DNA of 64,000 bases. Source: Amblyomma americanum (Eukaryota > Arthropoda > Arachnida > Ixodida > Ixodidae). Made by a program: the position numbers and the translations under genes. The notes beneath the pieces were generated by a model that was given only the letters and a program-made list of their open reading frames with translations, did not search any database and had not been told where the DNA came from. Shown here one piece after another: positions 1-14,900 of the stretch. The DNA is taken from contig NW_027526504.1 in the NCBI RefSeq assembly GCF_052857255.1, positions 186,001-250,000 of the forward strand, written 5' to 3'. Each line of letters opens with the position of its first letter. Position 1 is the first letter of the stretch.

Positions 1-3000
1 TACCCGCCTGCTCGAGACATCACTTTAAAGTGTTTATTTCAAGTATAGCACGCGATTAACGCGCTTGCTAGGGCCACGCACCGGAAGATTACGCCAGGTG
101 TACTCGCCTGCTCGAGACATCACTTTAAATTCTTTATTTCAAGTATAGCACGCGATTAACACGCTCGCTAGGGCCACGCACCGGCAGATTACGCCAGGTG
201 TACCCGCCTTGTCGAGACATCACTTTAAAGTGTTTATTTCAAGTATAGCACGCGATTAACACGCTCGCTAGGGCCACGCCCCGGCAGATTACGCCAGGTG
301 TACCCGCCTGCTCGAGACATCACTTTAAAGTGTTGATTTCAAGTATAGCACGCGATTAACACGCTCGCTAGGGCCACGCACCGGCAGATTACGCCAGGTG
401 TACCCGCCTGCTCGAGACATCACTTTAAAGTGTTTATTTCAAGTATAGCACGCGATTAACGCGCTCGCTAGGGCCACGCACCGGCAGATTACGCCAGGTG
501 TACCCGGCTTGTCGAGACATCACTTTAAAGTGTTTATTTCAAGTATAGAACGCGATTAACACACTCGCTAGGGCCACGCCCCGGCAGATTACGCCAGGTG
601 TACCCGCCTGCTCGAGACATCACTTTAAAGTGTTGATTTCAAGTATAGCACGCAATTAACACGCTCGCTAGGGCCACGCACCGGCAGATTACGCCAGGTG
701 TACCCGCCTGCTCGAGACATCACTTTAAAGTGTTTATTTCAAGTATAGCACGCGATTAACGTGCTTGCTAGTGCCACGCACCGGAAGATTACGCCAGGTG
801 TACTCGCCTGCTCGAGACATCACTTTAAATTCTTTATTTCAAGTATAGCACGCGATTAACACGCTCGCTAGGGCCACGCCCCGGCAGATTACGCCAGGTG
901 TACCCGCCTGCTCGAGACATCACTTTAAAGTGTTGATTTCAAGTATAGCACGCGATTAACACGCTCGCTAGGGCCACGCACCGGCAGATTACGCCAGGTG
1001 TACCCGCCTGCTCGAGACATCACTTTAAAGTGTTTATTTCAAGTATAGCACGCGATTAACGCGCTTGCTAGGGCCACGCACCGGAAGATTACGCCAGGTG
1101 TACTCGCCTGCTCGAGACATCACTTTAAATTCTTTATTTCAAGTATAGCACGCAATTAACACGCTCGCTAGGGCCACGCCCCGGCAGATTACGCCAGGTG
1201 TACCCGCCTGCTCGAGACATCACTTTAAAGTGTTTATTTCAAGTATAGCACGCGATTAACACGCTCGCTAGGGCCACGCACCGGCAGATTACGCCAGGTG
1301 TACCCGCCTGCTCAAGACATCACTTTAACGTGTTTATTTCAAGTATAGCACGCGATTAACACGCTCGCTAGGGCCACGCACCAGCAGATTACGCCAGGTG
1401 TACCCGCCTGCTCGAGACATCGGTTTAACGTGTTTATTTCAAATATAGCTCGCGATTAACACGCTCGCTAGGGCCACGCCCCGGCAGATTACTCCAGGTG
1501 TACCCGCCTGCGCGAGACATCACTTTAACGCGTTTATTTCAAGTATAGCACGCGATTAACACGCTCGCTAGGGCCATGCACCGGCAGATTACGCCAGGTG
1601 TACCCGCCTGCTATAGACATGACTTTAAAGTGTTTATTTAAAGTGTAGCACGCGATTAACACGCTCCCTAGGGCATCGCACCGGCAGATTACGCCAGGTG
1701 TACCCGCCTGATCGAGACATCACTTTAGCGTGTTTATTTCAAGTATAGCACGCGATTAACACACTCGCTAGGGCCACGCACCAGCAGATTACGCCAGGTG
1801 TACCCGCCTGCTCGAGACATCACTTTAACGTGTTTTTTTCAAGTATAGCACGCGATTAACACGCTCGCTAGGGCCACGCCCCGGCAGATTACTCCAGGTG
1901 TACCCGCCTTGTCGAGACATCACTTTAAGGTGTTTATTTCAAGTATAGCACGCGATTAACACGCTCGCTAGGGCCACGCCCCGGCAGATTACGCCAGGTG
2001 TACCCGCCTGCTCGAGACATCACTTTAAAGTGTTTATTTCAAGTATAGCACGCGATTAACGCGCTTGCTAGGGCCACGCACCGGAAGATTACGCCAGGTG
2101 TACCCGCCTGCTCGAGACATCACTTTAAAGTGTTTATTTCAAGTATAGCATGCGATTAACACGCTCGCCAGGGCCACGCCCCGGCAGATTACGCCAGGTG
2201 TACCCTCCTGCTCGAGACATCGCTTTAAAGTGTTTATTTCAAGTATAGCACGCGATTAACACGCTCGCTAGGGCCACGCACCGGCAGATTACGCCAGGTG
2301 TTCCGCCTGCTCGAGACATCACTTTAACGTGTTTATTTCAAGTATAGCACGCGATTAACACGCTCGCTAGGGCCACGCACCAGCAGATTACGCCAGGTGT
2401 ACCCGCCTGCTCGAGACATCAGTTTAACGTGTTTATTTCAAGTAAAGCACGCCATTAACACGCTCCCTAGGGCCACGCACCGGCAGATTACGCCAGGTGT
2501 ACCCGCCTGCTCGAGACATCACTTTAACGTGTTTATTTCAAGTATAGCACGCGATTAACACGCTCGCTAGGGCCACGCACCAGCAGATTACGCCAGGTGT
2601 ACCCGCCTGCTCGAGACATGACTTTAACGTGTTTATTTCAAGTATAGCAGGCGATTACCAGGCTCGCTAGGGCCACGCGCCGGCAGATTACGCCAGGTGT
2701 ACCCGCCTGCACGAGACATCACTTTAACGTGTTTATTTCAAGTATAGCACGCGATTAACACGCTCGCTAGGGCCACGCACCGGCGGATTACGTCACGAGT
2801 ACCCGCCTGCGCGAGACATCACTTTAACGTGTTTATTTCAAGTATAGCACGCGATTAACACGCTGGCTAGGGCCACGCACCGGCAGATTACGCCAGGTGT
2901 ACGCGCCTGCTCGAGACATCACTTTAAAGTGTTTATTTCAAGTATTGCACGCGATTAACACGCTCGCTAGGGCCACTGCCCGGCAGATTACTCCAGGTGT

Positions 3001-6000
3001 ACCCGCCTGCGCGAGACATCAATTTAACGTGTTTATTTCAAGTATTGCTCGCGATTAACACGCTCGCGAGGGCCATGCACCGGCAGATTACGCCAGGTGT
3101 ACCCGCCTGCGGGAGACATCACTTTAACGTGTTTAATTCAAGTATAGCACGCGATTAACACGCTCGCTAGGGCCACTCCCCGGCAGATTACTCCAGGTGT
3201 ACCCGCCTGCGCGAGACATCACTTTAACGTGTTTATTTCAAGTATAGCACGCGATTAACACGCTCGCTAGGGCCATGCACCGGCAGATTACGCCAGGTGT
3301 ACCCGCCTGCTCGAGACATCACTTTAAAGTGTTTATTTCAAGTATAGCACGCGATTAACACGCTCCCTAGGGCCACGCACCGGCAGATTACACCAGGTGT
3401 ACCCGCCTGCTCGAGACATCACTTTAACGTGTTTATTTCAAGTATAGCACGCGATTAACACGCTCGCTAGGGCCACGCACCAGCAGATTACGCCAGGTGT
3501 ACCCGCCTGCTCGAGACATCACTTTAACGTGTTTATTTCAAGTATAGCACGCGATTAACACGCTCGCTAGGGCCACGCCCCGGCTGATTACTCCAGGTGT
3601 ACCCGCCTTGTCGAGACATCACTTTAAAGTGTTTATTTCAAGTATAGCACGCGATTAACACGCTCGCTAGGGCCACGCCCCGGCAGATTACGCCAGGTGT
3701 ACCCGCCTGCTCGAGACATCACTTTAAAGTGTTGATTTCAAGTATAGCACGCGATTAACACGCTCGCTAGGGCCACGCACCGGCAGATTACGCCAAGTGT
3801 ACCCGCCTGCTCGAGACATCACTTTAACGTGTTTATTTCAAGTATAGCACGCGATTAACACGCTCGCTAGGGCCACGCACCAGCAGATTACGCCAGGTGT
3901 ACCCGCCTGCTCGAGACATCACTTTAACGTGTTTATTTCAAGTATAGCACGCGATTAACGCGCTCGCTAAGGCCACGCACCAGCATATTACGCCAGGTTT
4001 ACCCGCCTGCTCGAGACATCAGTTTAACGTGTTTATTTCAAATATAGCTCGCGATTATCACGCTCGCTAGGGTCACGCCCCGGCAGATTACTTCAGGTGT
4101 ACCCGCCTTGTCGAGACATCACTTTAAAGTGTTTATTTCAAGTATAGCACGCGATTAACACGCTCGCTAGGGCCACGCCCCGGCAGATTACGCCAGGTGT
4201 ACCCGCCTGCTCGAGACATCACTTTAAAGTGTTTATTTCAAGTATAGCACGCGATTAACGCGCTTGCTAGGGCCACGCACCGGAAGGTTACGCCAGGTGT
4301 ACCCGCCTGCTCGAGACATCACTTTAAAGTGTTTATTTCAAGTATAGCACGCGATTAACACGCTCGCTAGGGCCACGCCCCGGCAGATTACGCCAGGTGT
4401 ACCCGCCTGCTCGAGACATCACTTTAAAGTGTTTATTTCAAGTATAGCACGCGATTAACACGCTCGCTAGGGCCACGCACCGGCAGATTACGCCAGGTGT
4501 ACCCGCCTGCTCGAGACATCACTTTAACGTGTTTATTTCAAGTATAGCACGCGATTAACACGCTCGCTAGGGCCACGCACCAGCAGATTACGCCAGGTGT
4601 ACCCGCCTGCTCGAGACATCACTTTAAAGTGTTGATTTCAAGTATAGCACGCGATTAACACGCTCGCTAGGGCCACGCACCGGCAGATTACGCCAGGTGT
4701 ACCCGCCTGCTCGAGACATCACTTTAAAGTGTTTATTTCAAGTATAGCACGCGATTAACGCGCTCGCTAGGGCCACGCACCGGCAGATTACGCCAGGTGT
4801 ACCCGCCTGCTCGAGACATCACTTTAAAGTGTTGATTTCAAGTATAGCACGCGATTAACACGCTCGCTAGGGCCACGCACCGGAAGATTACGCCAGGTGT
4901 ACTCGCCTGCTCGAGACATCACTTTAAATTCTTTATTTCAAGTATAGCACGCGATTAACACGCTCGCTAGGGCCACGCCCCGGCAGATTACGCCAGGTGT
5001 ACCCGCCTGCTCGAGACATCACTTTAAAGTGTTGGTTTCAAGTATAGCACGCGATTAACACGCTCGCTAGGGCCACGCACCGGCAGATTACGCCAGGTGT
5101 ACCCGCCTGCTCGAGATATCACTTTAAAGTGTTGATTTCAAGTATAGCACGCGATTAACACGCTCGCTAGGGCCACGCACCGGAAGATTACGCCAGGTGT
5201 ACTCGCCTGCTCGAGACATCACTTTAAATTCTTTATTTCAAGTATAGCACGCGATTAACACGCTCGCTAGGGCCACGCCCCGGCAGATTACGCCAGGTGT
5301 ACCCGCCTGCTCGAGACATCACTTTAAAGTGTTGGTTTCAAGTATAGCACGCGATTAACACGCTCGCTAGGGCCACGCACCGGCAGATTACGCCAGGTGT
5401 ACCCGCCTGCTCGAGACATCAGTTTAAAGTGTTGATTTCAAGTATAGCACGCGATTAACACGCTCGCTAGGGCCACGCACCGGCAGATTACGCCAGGTGT
5501 ACCCGCCTGCTCGAGACATCACTTTAAAGTGTTTATTTCAAGTATAGCACGCGATTAACGCGCTCGCTAGGGCCACGCACCGGCAGATTACGCCAGGTGT
5601 ACCCGCCTTGTCGAGACATCACTTTAAAGTGTTTATTTCAAGTATAGCACGCGATTAACACGCTCGCTAGGGCCACGCCCCGGCAGATTACGCCAGGTGT
5701 ACCCGCCTGCTCGAGACATCACTTTAAAGTGTTGATTTCAAGTATAGCACGCGATTAACACGCTCGCTAGGGCCACGCACCGGCAGATTACGCCAGGTGT
5801 ACCCGCCTGCTCGAGACATCACTTTAAAGTGTTTATTTCAAGTATAGCACGCGATTAACGCGCTTGCTAGGGCCACGCACCGGAAGATTACGCCAGGTGT
5901 ACTCGCCTGCTCGAGACATCACTTTAAATTCTTTATTTCAAGTATAGCACGCGATTAACACGCTCGCTAGGGCCACGCCTCGGCAGATTACGCCAGGTGT

Positions 6001-7300
6001 ACCCGCCTGCTCGAGACATCACTTTAAAGTGTTGATTTCAAGTATAGCACGCGATTAACACGCTCGCTAGGGCCACGCACCGGCAGATTACGCCAGGTGT
6101 ACCCGCCTGCTCGAGACATCACTTTAAAGTGTTTATTTCAAGTATAGCGCGCGATTAACGCGCTTGCTAGGGCCACGCACCGGAAGATTACGCCAGGTGT
6201 ACTCGCCTGCTCGAGACATCACTTTAAATTCTTTATTTCAAGTATAGCACGCGATTAACACGCTCGCTAGGGCCACGCCCCGGCAGATTACGCCAGGTGT
6301 ACCCGCCTGCTCGAGACATCACTTTAAAGTGTTTATTTCAAGTATAGCACGCGATTAACACGCTCGCTAGGGCCACGCACCGGCAGATTACGCCAGGTGT
6401 ACCCGCCTGCTCAAGACATCACTTTAACGTGTTTATTTCAAGTATAGCACGCGATTAACACGCTCGCTAGGGCCACGCACCAGCAGATTACGCCAGGTGT
6501 ACCCGCCTGCTCGAGACATCACTTTAACGTGTTTATTTCAAGTATAGCACGCGATTAACGCGCTCGCTAGGGCCACGCACCAGCATATTACGCCAGGTGT
6601 ACCCGCCTGCTCGAGACATCGGTTTAACGTGTTTATTTCAAATATAGCTCGCGATTAACACGCTCGCTAGGGCCACGCCCCGGCAGATTACTCCAGGTGT
6701 ACCCGCCTGCGCGAGACATCACTTTAACGTGTTTATTTCAAGTATAGCACGCGATTAACACGCTCGCTAGGGCCATGCACCGGCAGATTACGCCAGGTGT
6801 ACCCGCCTGCTCGAGACATGACTTTAAAGTGTTTATTTCAAGTGTAGCAAGCGATTAACACGCTCCCTAGGGCCACGCACCGGCAGATTACGCCAGGTGT
6901 ACCCGCCTGCTCGAGACATCACTTTAGCGTGTTTATTTCAAGTATAGCACGCGATTAACACGCTCGCTAGGGCCACGCACCAGCAGATTACGCCAGGTGT
7001 ACCCGCCTGCTCGAGACATTACTTTAAAGTGTTTATTTCAAGTATAGCACGCGATTAACACGCTCGCTAGGGCCACGCCCCGGCAGATTACGCCAGGTGT
7101 ACCCGCCTGCTCGAGACATTACTTTAAAGTGTTTATTTCAAGTATAGCACGCGATTAACGCGCTTGCTAGGGCCACGCACCGGAAGATTACGCCAGGTGT
7201 ACCCGCCTGCTCGAGACATCACTTTAAAGTGTTTATTTCAAGTATAGCATGCGATTAACACGCTCGCTAGGGCCACGCCCCGGCAGATTACGCCAGGTGT

Positions 7301-8900
7301 ACCCGCCTGCTCGAGACATTACTTTAACGTGTTTATTTCAAGTATAGCACGCGATTAACGCGCTTGCTAGGGCCACGCACCGGAAGATTACGCCAGGTGT
7401 ACCCGCCTGCTCGAGACATCACTTTAAAGTGTTTATTTCAAGTATAGCATGCGATTAACACGCTCGCTAGGGCCACGCCCCGGCAGATTACGCCAGGTGT
7501 ACCCTCCTGCTCGAGACATCGCTTTAAAGTGTTTATTTCAAGTATAGCACGCGATTAACACGCTCGCTAGGGCCACGCACCGGCAGATTACGCCAGGTGT
7601 ACCCGCCTGCTCGAGACATCACTTTAACGTGTTTATTTCAAGTATAGCACGCGATTAACACGCTCGCTAGGGCCACGCACCAGCAGATTACGCCAGGTGT
7701 ACCCGCCTGCTCGAGACATCAGTTTAACGTGTTTATTTCAAGTATAGCACGCCATTAACACGCTCGCTAGGGCCACGCATCGGCAGATTACGTCACGAGT
7801 ACCCGCCTGCGCGAGACATCACTTTAACGTGTTTATTTCAAGTATAGCACGCGATTAACACGCTGGCTAGGGCCACGCACCGGCAGATTACGCCAGGTGT
7901 ACGCGCCTGCTCGAGACATCACTTTAAAGTGTTTATTTCAAGTATTGCACGCGATTAACACGCTCGCTAGGGCCACTGCCCGGCAGATTACTCCAGGTGT
8001 ACCCGCCTGCTCGAGACATCACTTTAACGTGTTTATTTCAAGTATAGCACGCGATTAACACGCTCGCTAGGGCCACGCCCCGGCAGATTACGCCAGGTGT
8101 ACCCGCCTGCTCGAGACATTACTTTAAAGTGTTTATTTCAAGTATAGCACGCGATTAACGCGCTTGCTAGTGCCACGCACCGGAAGATTACGCCAGGTGT
8201 ACCCGCCTGCTCGAGACATCACTTTAAAGTGTTTATTTCAAGTATAGCATGCGATTAACACGCTCGCTAGGGCCACGCCCCGGCAGATTACGCCAGGTGT
8301 ACCCTCCTGCTCGAGACATCGCTTTAAAGTGTTTATTTCAAGTATAGCACGCGATTAACACGCTCGCTAGGGCCACGCACCGGCAGATTACGCCAGGTGT
8401 ACCCGCCTGCTCGAGACATCACTTTAACGTGTTTATTTCAAGTATAGCACGCGATTAACACGCTCGCTAGGGCCACGCACCAGCAGATTACGCCAGGTGT
8501 ACCCGCCTGCTCGAGACATCAGTTTAACGTGTTTATTTCAAGTATAGCACGCCATTAACACGCTCGCTAGGGCCACGCATCGGCAGATTACGTCACGAGT
8601 ACCCGCCTGCGCGAGACATCACTTTAACGTGTTTATTTCAAGTATAGCACGCGATTAACACGCTGGCTAGGGCCACGCACCGGCAGATTACGCCAGGTGT
8701 ACGCGCCTGCTCGAGACATCACTTTAAAGTGTTTATTTCAAGTATTGCACGCGATTAACACGCTCGCTAGGGCCACTGCCCGGCAGATTACTCCAGGTGT
8801 ACCCGCCTGCGCGAGACATCACTTTAACGTGTTTATTTCAAGTATTGCTCGCGATTAACACGCTCGCGAGGGCCATGCACCGGCAGATTACGCCATGTGT
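7301..8900 (+). repeat. 0.8-kb tandem duplication inside the satellite
   Basis: Eight monomers at about 7301-8100 are repeated in the same variant order at about 8101-8900. Rare markers recur exactly 800 bp apart: the CCCTCCTGC variant at 7502 and 8302, GTCACGAGT at about 7791 and 8591, and the ACTGCCCGG variant at about 7975 and 8775. A smaller two-monomer repeat (about 7101-7300 against 7301-7500) lies just upstream. This fits unequal exchange or replication slippage in steps of whole monomers. Boundaries are good to about one monomer. Confidence 0.8.
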
Positions 8901-11900
8901 ACCCGCCAGCGCGAGACATCACTTTAACGTGTTTAATTCAAGTATAGCACGCGATTAACAAGCTCGCTAGGGCCACGCCCCGGCAGATTACTCCAGGTGT
9001 ACCCGCCTGCGCGAGACATCACTTTAACGTGTTTATTTCAAGTATAGCACGCGATTAACACGCTCGCTAGGGCCATGCACCGGCAGATTACGCCAGGTGT
9101 ACCCGCCTGCTCGAGACATCACTTTAAAGTGTTTATTTCAAGTATAGCACGCGATTAACACGCTCCCTAGGGCCACGCACCGGCAGATTACACCAGGTGT
9201 ACCCGCCTGCTCGAGACATCACTTTAACGTGTTTATTTCAAGTATGGCACGCGATTAACACGCTCGCTAGGGCCACGCACCAGCAGATTACGCCAGGTGT
9301 ACCCGCCTGCTCGAGACATCACTTTAACGTGTTTATTTCAAGTATAGCACGCGATTAACACGCTCGCTAGGGCCACGCCCCGGCCGATTACTCCAGGTGT
9401 ACCCGCCTTGTCGAGACATCACTTTAAAGTGTTTATTTCAAGTATAGCACGCGATTAACACGCTCGCTAGGGCCACGCCCCGGCAGATTACGCCAGGTGT
9501 ACCCGCCTGCTCGAGACATCACTTTAAAGTGTTGATTTCAAGTATAGCACGCGATTAACACGCTCGCTAGGGCCACGCACCGGCAGATTACGCCAGGTGT
9601 ACCCGCCTGCTCGAGACATCACTTTAAAGTGTTTATTTCAAATATAGCACGCGATTAACGCGCTTGCTAGGGCCACGCACCGGAAGATTACGCCAGGTGT
9701 ACTCGCCTGCTCGAGACATCACTTTAAATTCTTTATTTCAAGTATAGCACGCGATTAACACGCTCGCTAGGGCCACGCCCCGGCAGATTACGCCAGGTGT
9801 ACCCGCCTGCTCGAGACATCACTTTAAAGTGTTTATTTCAAGTATAGCACGCGATTAACACGCTCGCTAGGGCCACGCACCGGCAGATTACGCCAAGTGT
9901 ACCCGCCTGCTCGAGACATCACTTTAACGTGTTTATTTCAAGTATAGCACGCGATTAACACGCTCGCTAGGGCCACGCACCAGCAGATTACGCCAGGTGT
10001 ACCCGCCTGCTCGAGACATCACTTTAACGTGTTTATTTCAAGTATAGCACGCGATTAACGCGCTCGCTAAGGCCACGCACCAGCATATTACGCCAGGTGT
10101 ACCCGCCTGCTCGAGACATCAGTTTAACGTGTTTATTTCAAATATAGCTCGCGATTAACACGCTCGCTAGGGCCACGCCCCGGCAGATTACTCCAGGTGT
10201 ACCCGCCTGCGCGAGACACCACTTTAACGTGTTTATTTCAAGTATAGCACGCGATTAACACGCTCGCTAGGGCCATGCACCGGCAGATTACGCCAGGTGT
10301 ACCCGCCTGCTCGAGACATCACTTTAAAGTGTTTATTTCAAGTGTAGCACGCGATTAACACGCTCCCTAGGGCCACGCACCGGCAGATTACGCCAGGTGT
10401 ACCCGCCTGCTCGAGACATCACTTTAACGTGTTTATTTCAAGTATAGCACGCGATTAACACGCTCGCTAGGGCCACGCACCAGCAGATTACGCCAGGTGT
10501 ACCCGCCTGCTCGAGACATCACTTTAACGTGTTTATTTCAACTATAGCACGCGATTAACACGCTCGCTAGGGCCACGCCCCGGCAGATTACTCCAGGTGT
10601 ACCCGCCTTGTCGAGACATCACTTTAAAGTGTTTATTTCAAGTATAGCACGCGATTAACACGCTCGCTAGGGCCACGCCCCGGCAGATTACGCCAGGTGT
10701 ACCCGCCTGCTCGAGACATCACTTTAAAGTGTTTATTTCAAGTATAGCACGCGATTAACGCGCTTGCTAGGGCCACGCACCGGAAGGTTACGCCAGGTGT
10801 ACCCGCCTGCTCGAGACATCACTTTAAAGTGTTTATTTCAAGTATAGCACGCGATTAACACGCTCGCTAGGGCCACGCCCCGGGGATTACGCCAGGTGTA
10901 CCCGCCTGCTCGAGACATCACTTTAAAGTGTTTATTTCAAGTATAGCACGAGATTAACACGCTCGCTAGGGCCACGCACCGGCAGATTACGCCAGGTGTA
11001 CCCGCCTGCTCGAGACATCACTTTAACGTGTTTATTTCAAGTATAGCACGCGATTAACACGCTCGCTAGGGCCACGCACCAGCAGATTACGCCAGGTGTA
11101 CCCGCCTGCTCGAGACATTACTTTAAGGTGTTTATTTCAAGTATAGCACGCGATTAACACGCTCGCTAGGGCCACGCCCCGGCAGATTACTCCAGGTGTA
11201 CCCGCCTGGTCGAGACATCACTTTAAAGTGTTTATTTCAAGTATAGCACGCGACTAACACGCTCGCTAGGGCCACGCCCCGGCAGATTACGCCAGGTGTA
11301 CCCGCCTGCTCGAGACATCACTTTAAAGTGTTGATTTCAAGTATAGCACGCGATTAACACGCTCGCTAGGGACACGCACCGGCAGATTACGCCAGGTGTA
11401 CCCGCCTGCTCGAGACATCACTTTAAAGTGTTTATTTCAAGTATAGCACGCGATTAACGCGCTCGCTAGGGCCACGCACCGGCAGATTACGCCAGGTGTA
11501 CCCGCCTGCTCGAGACATCATTTTAAAGTGTTTATTTGAAGTATAGCACGCGATTAACACGCTCGCTAGGGGAACGCCCCGGCCGATTAGGCCAGGTGTA
11601 CCCGCCTGCTCGAGACTTCACTTTAAAGTGTTTATTTCAAGTATAGCACGCGATTAACACGCTCGCTAGGGCCACGCACCGGCAGATTACGCCAGGTGTA
11701 CCCGCCTGCACGAGACATTACTTTAAAGTGTTTATTTCAAGCATAACACGCGATTAACACGCTCGCTAGGGCCACGCACCGGCAGATTACGCCAGGTGTA
11801 CCCGCCTGCTCGAGACATCATTTTAAGTGTTTATTTCAAGTATAGCACGCGTCTAACACGCTCGCTAGGGCCACGCCCCGGCAGATTACTCAAGGTGTAC

Positions 11901-14900
11901 CCGCCTGCGCGAGACATCACTTTAACGTGTTTATTTCAAGTATGGCACGCGATTAACACGCTCGTTAGGGCCACGCCCCGCCAGATTACGCCAGGTGTGC
12001 CCGCCGGCTCGAGACATCACTTTAAAATGTTTATTTCAAGTATAGCACGCGATTAACACGCTCGCTAGGGCCACGCACCGGCAGATTACGCCAGGTGTAC
12101 CCGCCTGCTCGAGACATCACTTTAACGTGTTTATTTCAAGTATAGCACGCGATTAACACGCTCGCTAGGGCCACGCCCCGGCAGATTACTCCAGGTGTAC
12201 CCGCCTGGTCGAGACATCACTTTAAAGTGTTTATTTCAAGTATAGCACGCGATTAACACGCTCGCTAGGGCCACGCCCCAGCAGATTACGCCAGGTGTAC
12301 CCGCCTGCTCGAGACATCACTTTAAAGTGTTTATTTCAAGCATCACACGCGATTAACACGCTCGCTAGGGCCACGCACCGGCAGATTACGCCAGGTGTAC
12401 CCGCCTGCTCGAGACATCATTTTAAGTGTTTATTTCAAGTATAGCACGCGACTAACACGCTCGCTAGGGCCACGCCCCGGCAGATTACTCAAGGTGTACC
12501 CGCCTGCGCGAGACATCACTTTAACGTGTTTATTTCAAGTATGGCACGCGATTAACACGCTCGTTAGGGCCACGCCCCGCCAGATTACGCCAGGTGTGCC
12601 CGCCGGCTCGAGACATCACTTTAAAATGTTTATTTCAAGTATAGCACGCGATTAACACGCTCGCTAGGGCCACGCCCCGGCAGATTACTCCAGGTGTACC
12701 CGCCTGCTCGAGACATCACTTTAAAGTGTTTATTTCAAGTATAGCACGCGATTAACACGCTCGCTAGGGCCACGCCCCGGCAGATTACTCCAGTTGTACC
12801 CGCCTGCTCGAGACATCACTTTAAAGTGTTTATTTCATGTATAGCACGCGATTAACGCGCTCGCTAGGGCAAGCACCGGCAGATTACGCCAGGTGTACCC
12901 GCCTGCTCGAGACATCAATTCAAAGTGTTTATTTCAAGTATAGCACGTGATTGACACGCTCGCTAGGGCCACGCACCGGCAGATTACGCCAGGTGTACCC
13001 GCCTGCTCGAGACATCACTTTAACGTGTTTATTTCAAGTATAGCACGCGATTAACACGCTCGCTAGGGCCACGCACCAGCAGATTACGCCAGGTGTACCC
13101 GCCTGCTCGAGACATCACTTTAACGTGTTTATTTCAAGTATAGCACGCGATTAACACGCTCGCTAGGGCCACGCCCCGGCAGATTACTCCAGGTGTACCC
13201 GCCTGGTCGAGACATCACTTTAAAGTGTTTATTTCAAGTATAGCACGCGATTAACACGCTCGCTAGGGCCACGCCCCAGCAGATTACGCCAGGTGTACCC
13301 GCCTGCTCGAGACATCACTTTAAAAGTGTTGATTTCAAGTATAGCACGCGATGAACACGCTCGCTAGGGCCACGCACCGGCAGATTACGCCAGGTGTACC
13401 CGCCTGCTCGAGACATCACTTTAAAGTGTTTATTTCAAGTATAGCACGCGATTAACGCGCTCGCTAGGGCCACGCACCGGCAGATTACGCCAGGTGTACC
13501 CGCCTTGTCGAGACATCACTTTAAAGTGTTTATTTCAAGTATAGCACGCGATTAACACGCTCGCTAGGGCCACGCCCCGGCAGATTACGCCAGGTGTACC
13601 CGCCTGCTCGAGACATCACTTTAAAGTGTTGATTTCAAGTATAGCACGCGATTAACACGCTCGCTACGGCCACGCACCGGCAGATTACGCCAGGTGTACC
13701 CGCCTGCTCGAGACATCACTTTAAAGTGTTTATTTCAAGTATAGCACGCGATTAACGCGCTTGCTAGGGCCACGCACCGGAAGATTACGCCAGGTGTACT
13801 CGCCTGCTCGAGACATCACTTTAAATTCTTTATTTCAAGTATAGCACGCGATTAACACGCTCGCTAGGGCCACGCCCCGGCAGATTACGCCAGGTGTACC
13901 CGCCTGCTCGAGACATCACTTTAGTGTTGATTTCAAGTATAGCACGCGATTAACACGCTCGCTAGGGCCACGCACCGGCAGATTACGCCAGGTGTACCCG
14001 CCTGCTCGAGACATCACTTTAAGTGTTTATTTCACGTATAGCACGCGATTAACGCGCTTGCTAGGGCCACGCACCGGAAGATTACGCCAGGTGTACTCGC
14101 CTGCTCGAGACATCACTTTAAATTCTTTATTTCAAGTATAGCACGCGATTAACACGCTCGCTAGGGCCACGCCCCGGCAGATTACGCCAGGTGTACCCGC
14201 CTGCTCGAGACATCACTTTAAAGTGTTTATTTCAAGTATAGCACGCGATTAACACGCTCGCTAGGGCCACGCACCGGCAGATGACGCCAGGTGTACCCGC
14301 CTGCTGAAGGACATCACTTTAACGTGTTTATTTCAAGTATAGCACGCGATTAACACGCTCGCTAGGGCCACGCACCAGCAGATTACGCCAGGTGTACCCG
14401 CCTGCTCGAGACATCACTTTAACGTGTTTATTTCAAGTATAGCACGCGATTAACGCGCTCGCTAGGGCCACGCACCAGCATATTACGCCAGGTGTACCCG
14501 CCTGCTCGAGACATCGGTTTAACGTGTTTATTTGAAATATAGCTCGCGATTAACACGCTCGCTAGGGCCACGCCCCGGCAGATTACTCCAGGTGTACCCG
14601 CCTGCGCGAGACATCACTTTAACGTGTTTATTTCAAGTATAGCACGCGATTAACACGCTCGCTAGGGCCATGCACCGGCAGATTACGCCAGGTGTACCCG
14701 CCTGCTCGAGACATGACTTTAAAGTGTTTATTTCAAGTGTAGCACGCGATTAACACGCTCCCTAGGGCCACGCACCGGCAGATTACGCCAGGTGTACCCG
14801 CCTGCTCGAGACATCACTTTAACGTGTTTATTTCAAGTATAGCACGCGATTAACACGCTCGCTAGGGCCACGCACCAGCAGATTACGCCAGGTGTACCCG

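Noticed and set aside
11796..12655. Repeated 86-residue open frames in the satellite (11796, 12395, 16192, 34096, 42487), a 75-residue one (19711) and a minus-strand one (41527)
   Set aside because: They are satellite monomers read through where a 1-bp indel removes a stop. The 86- and 75-residue frames start at GTG, follow the 100-bp repeat, and have no domain or expression signal.
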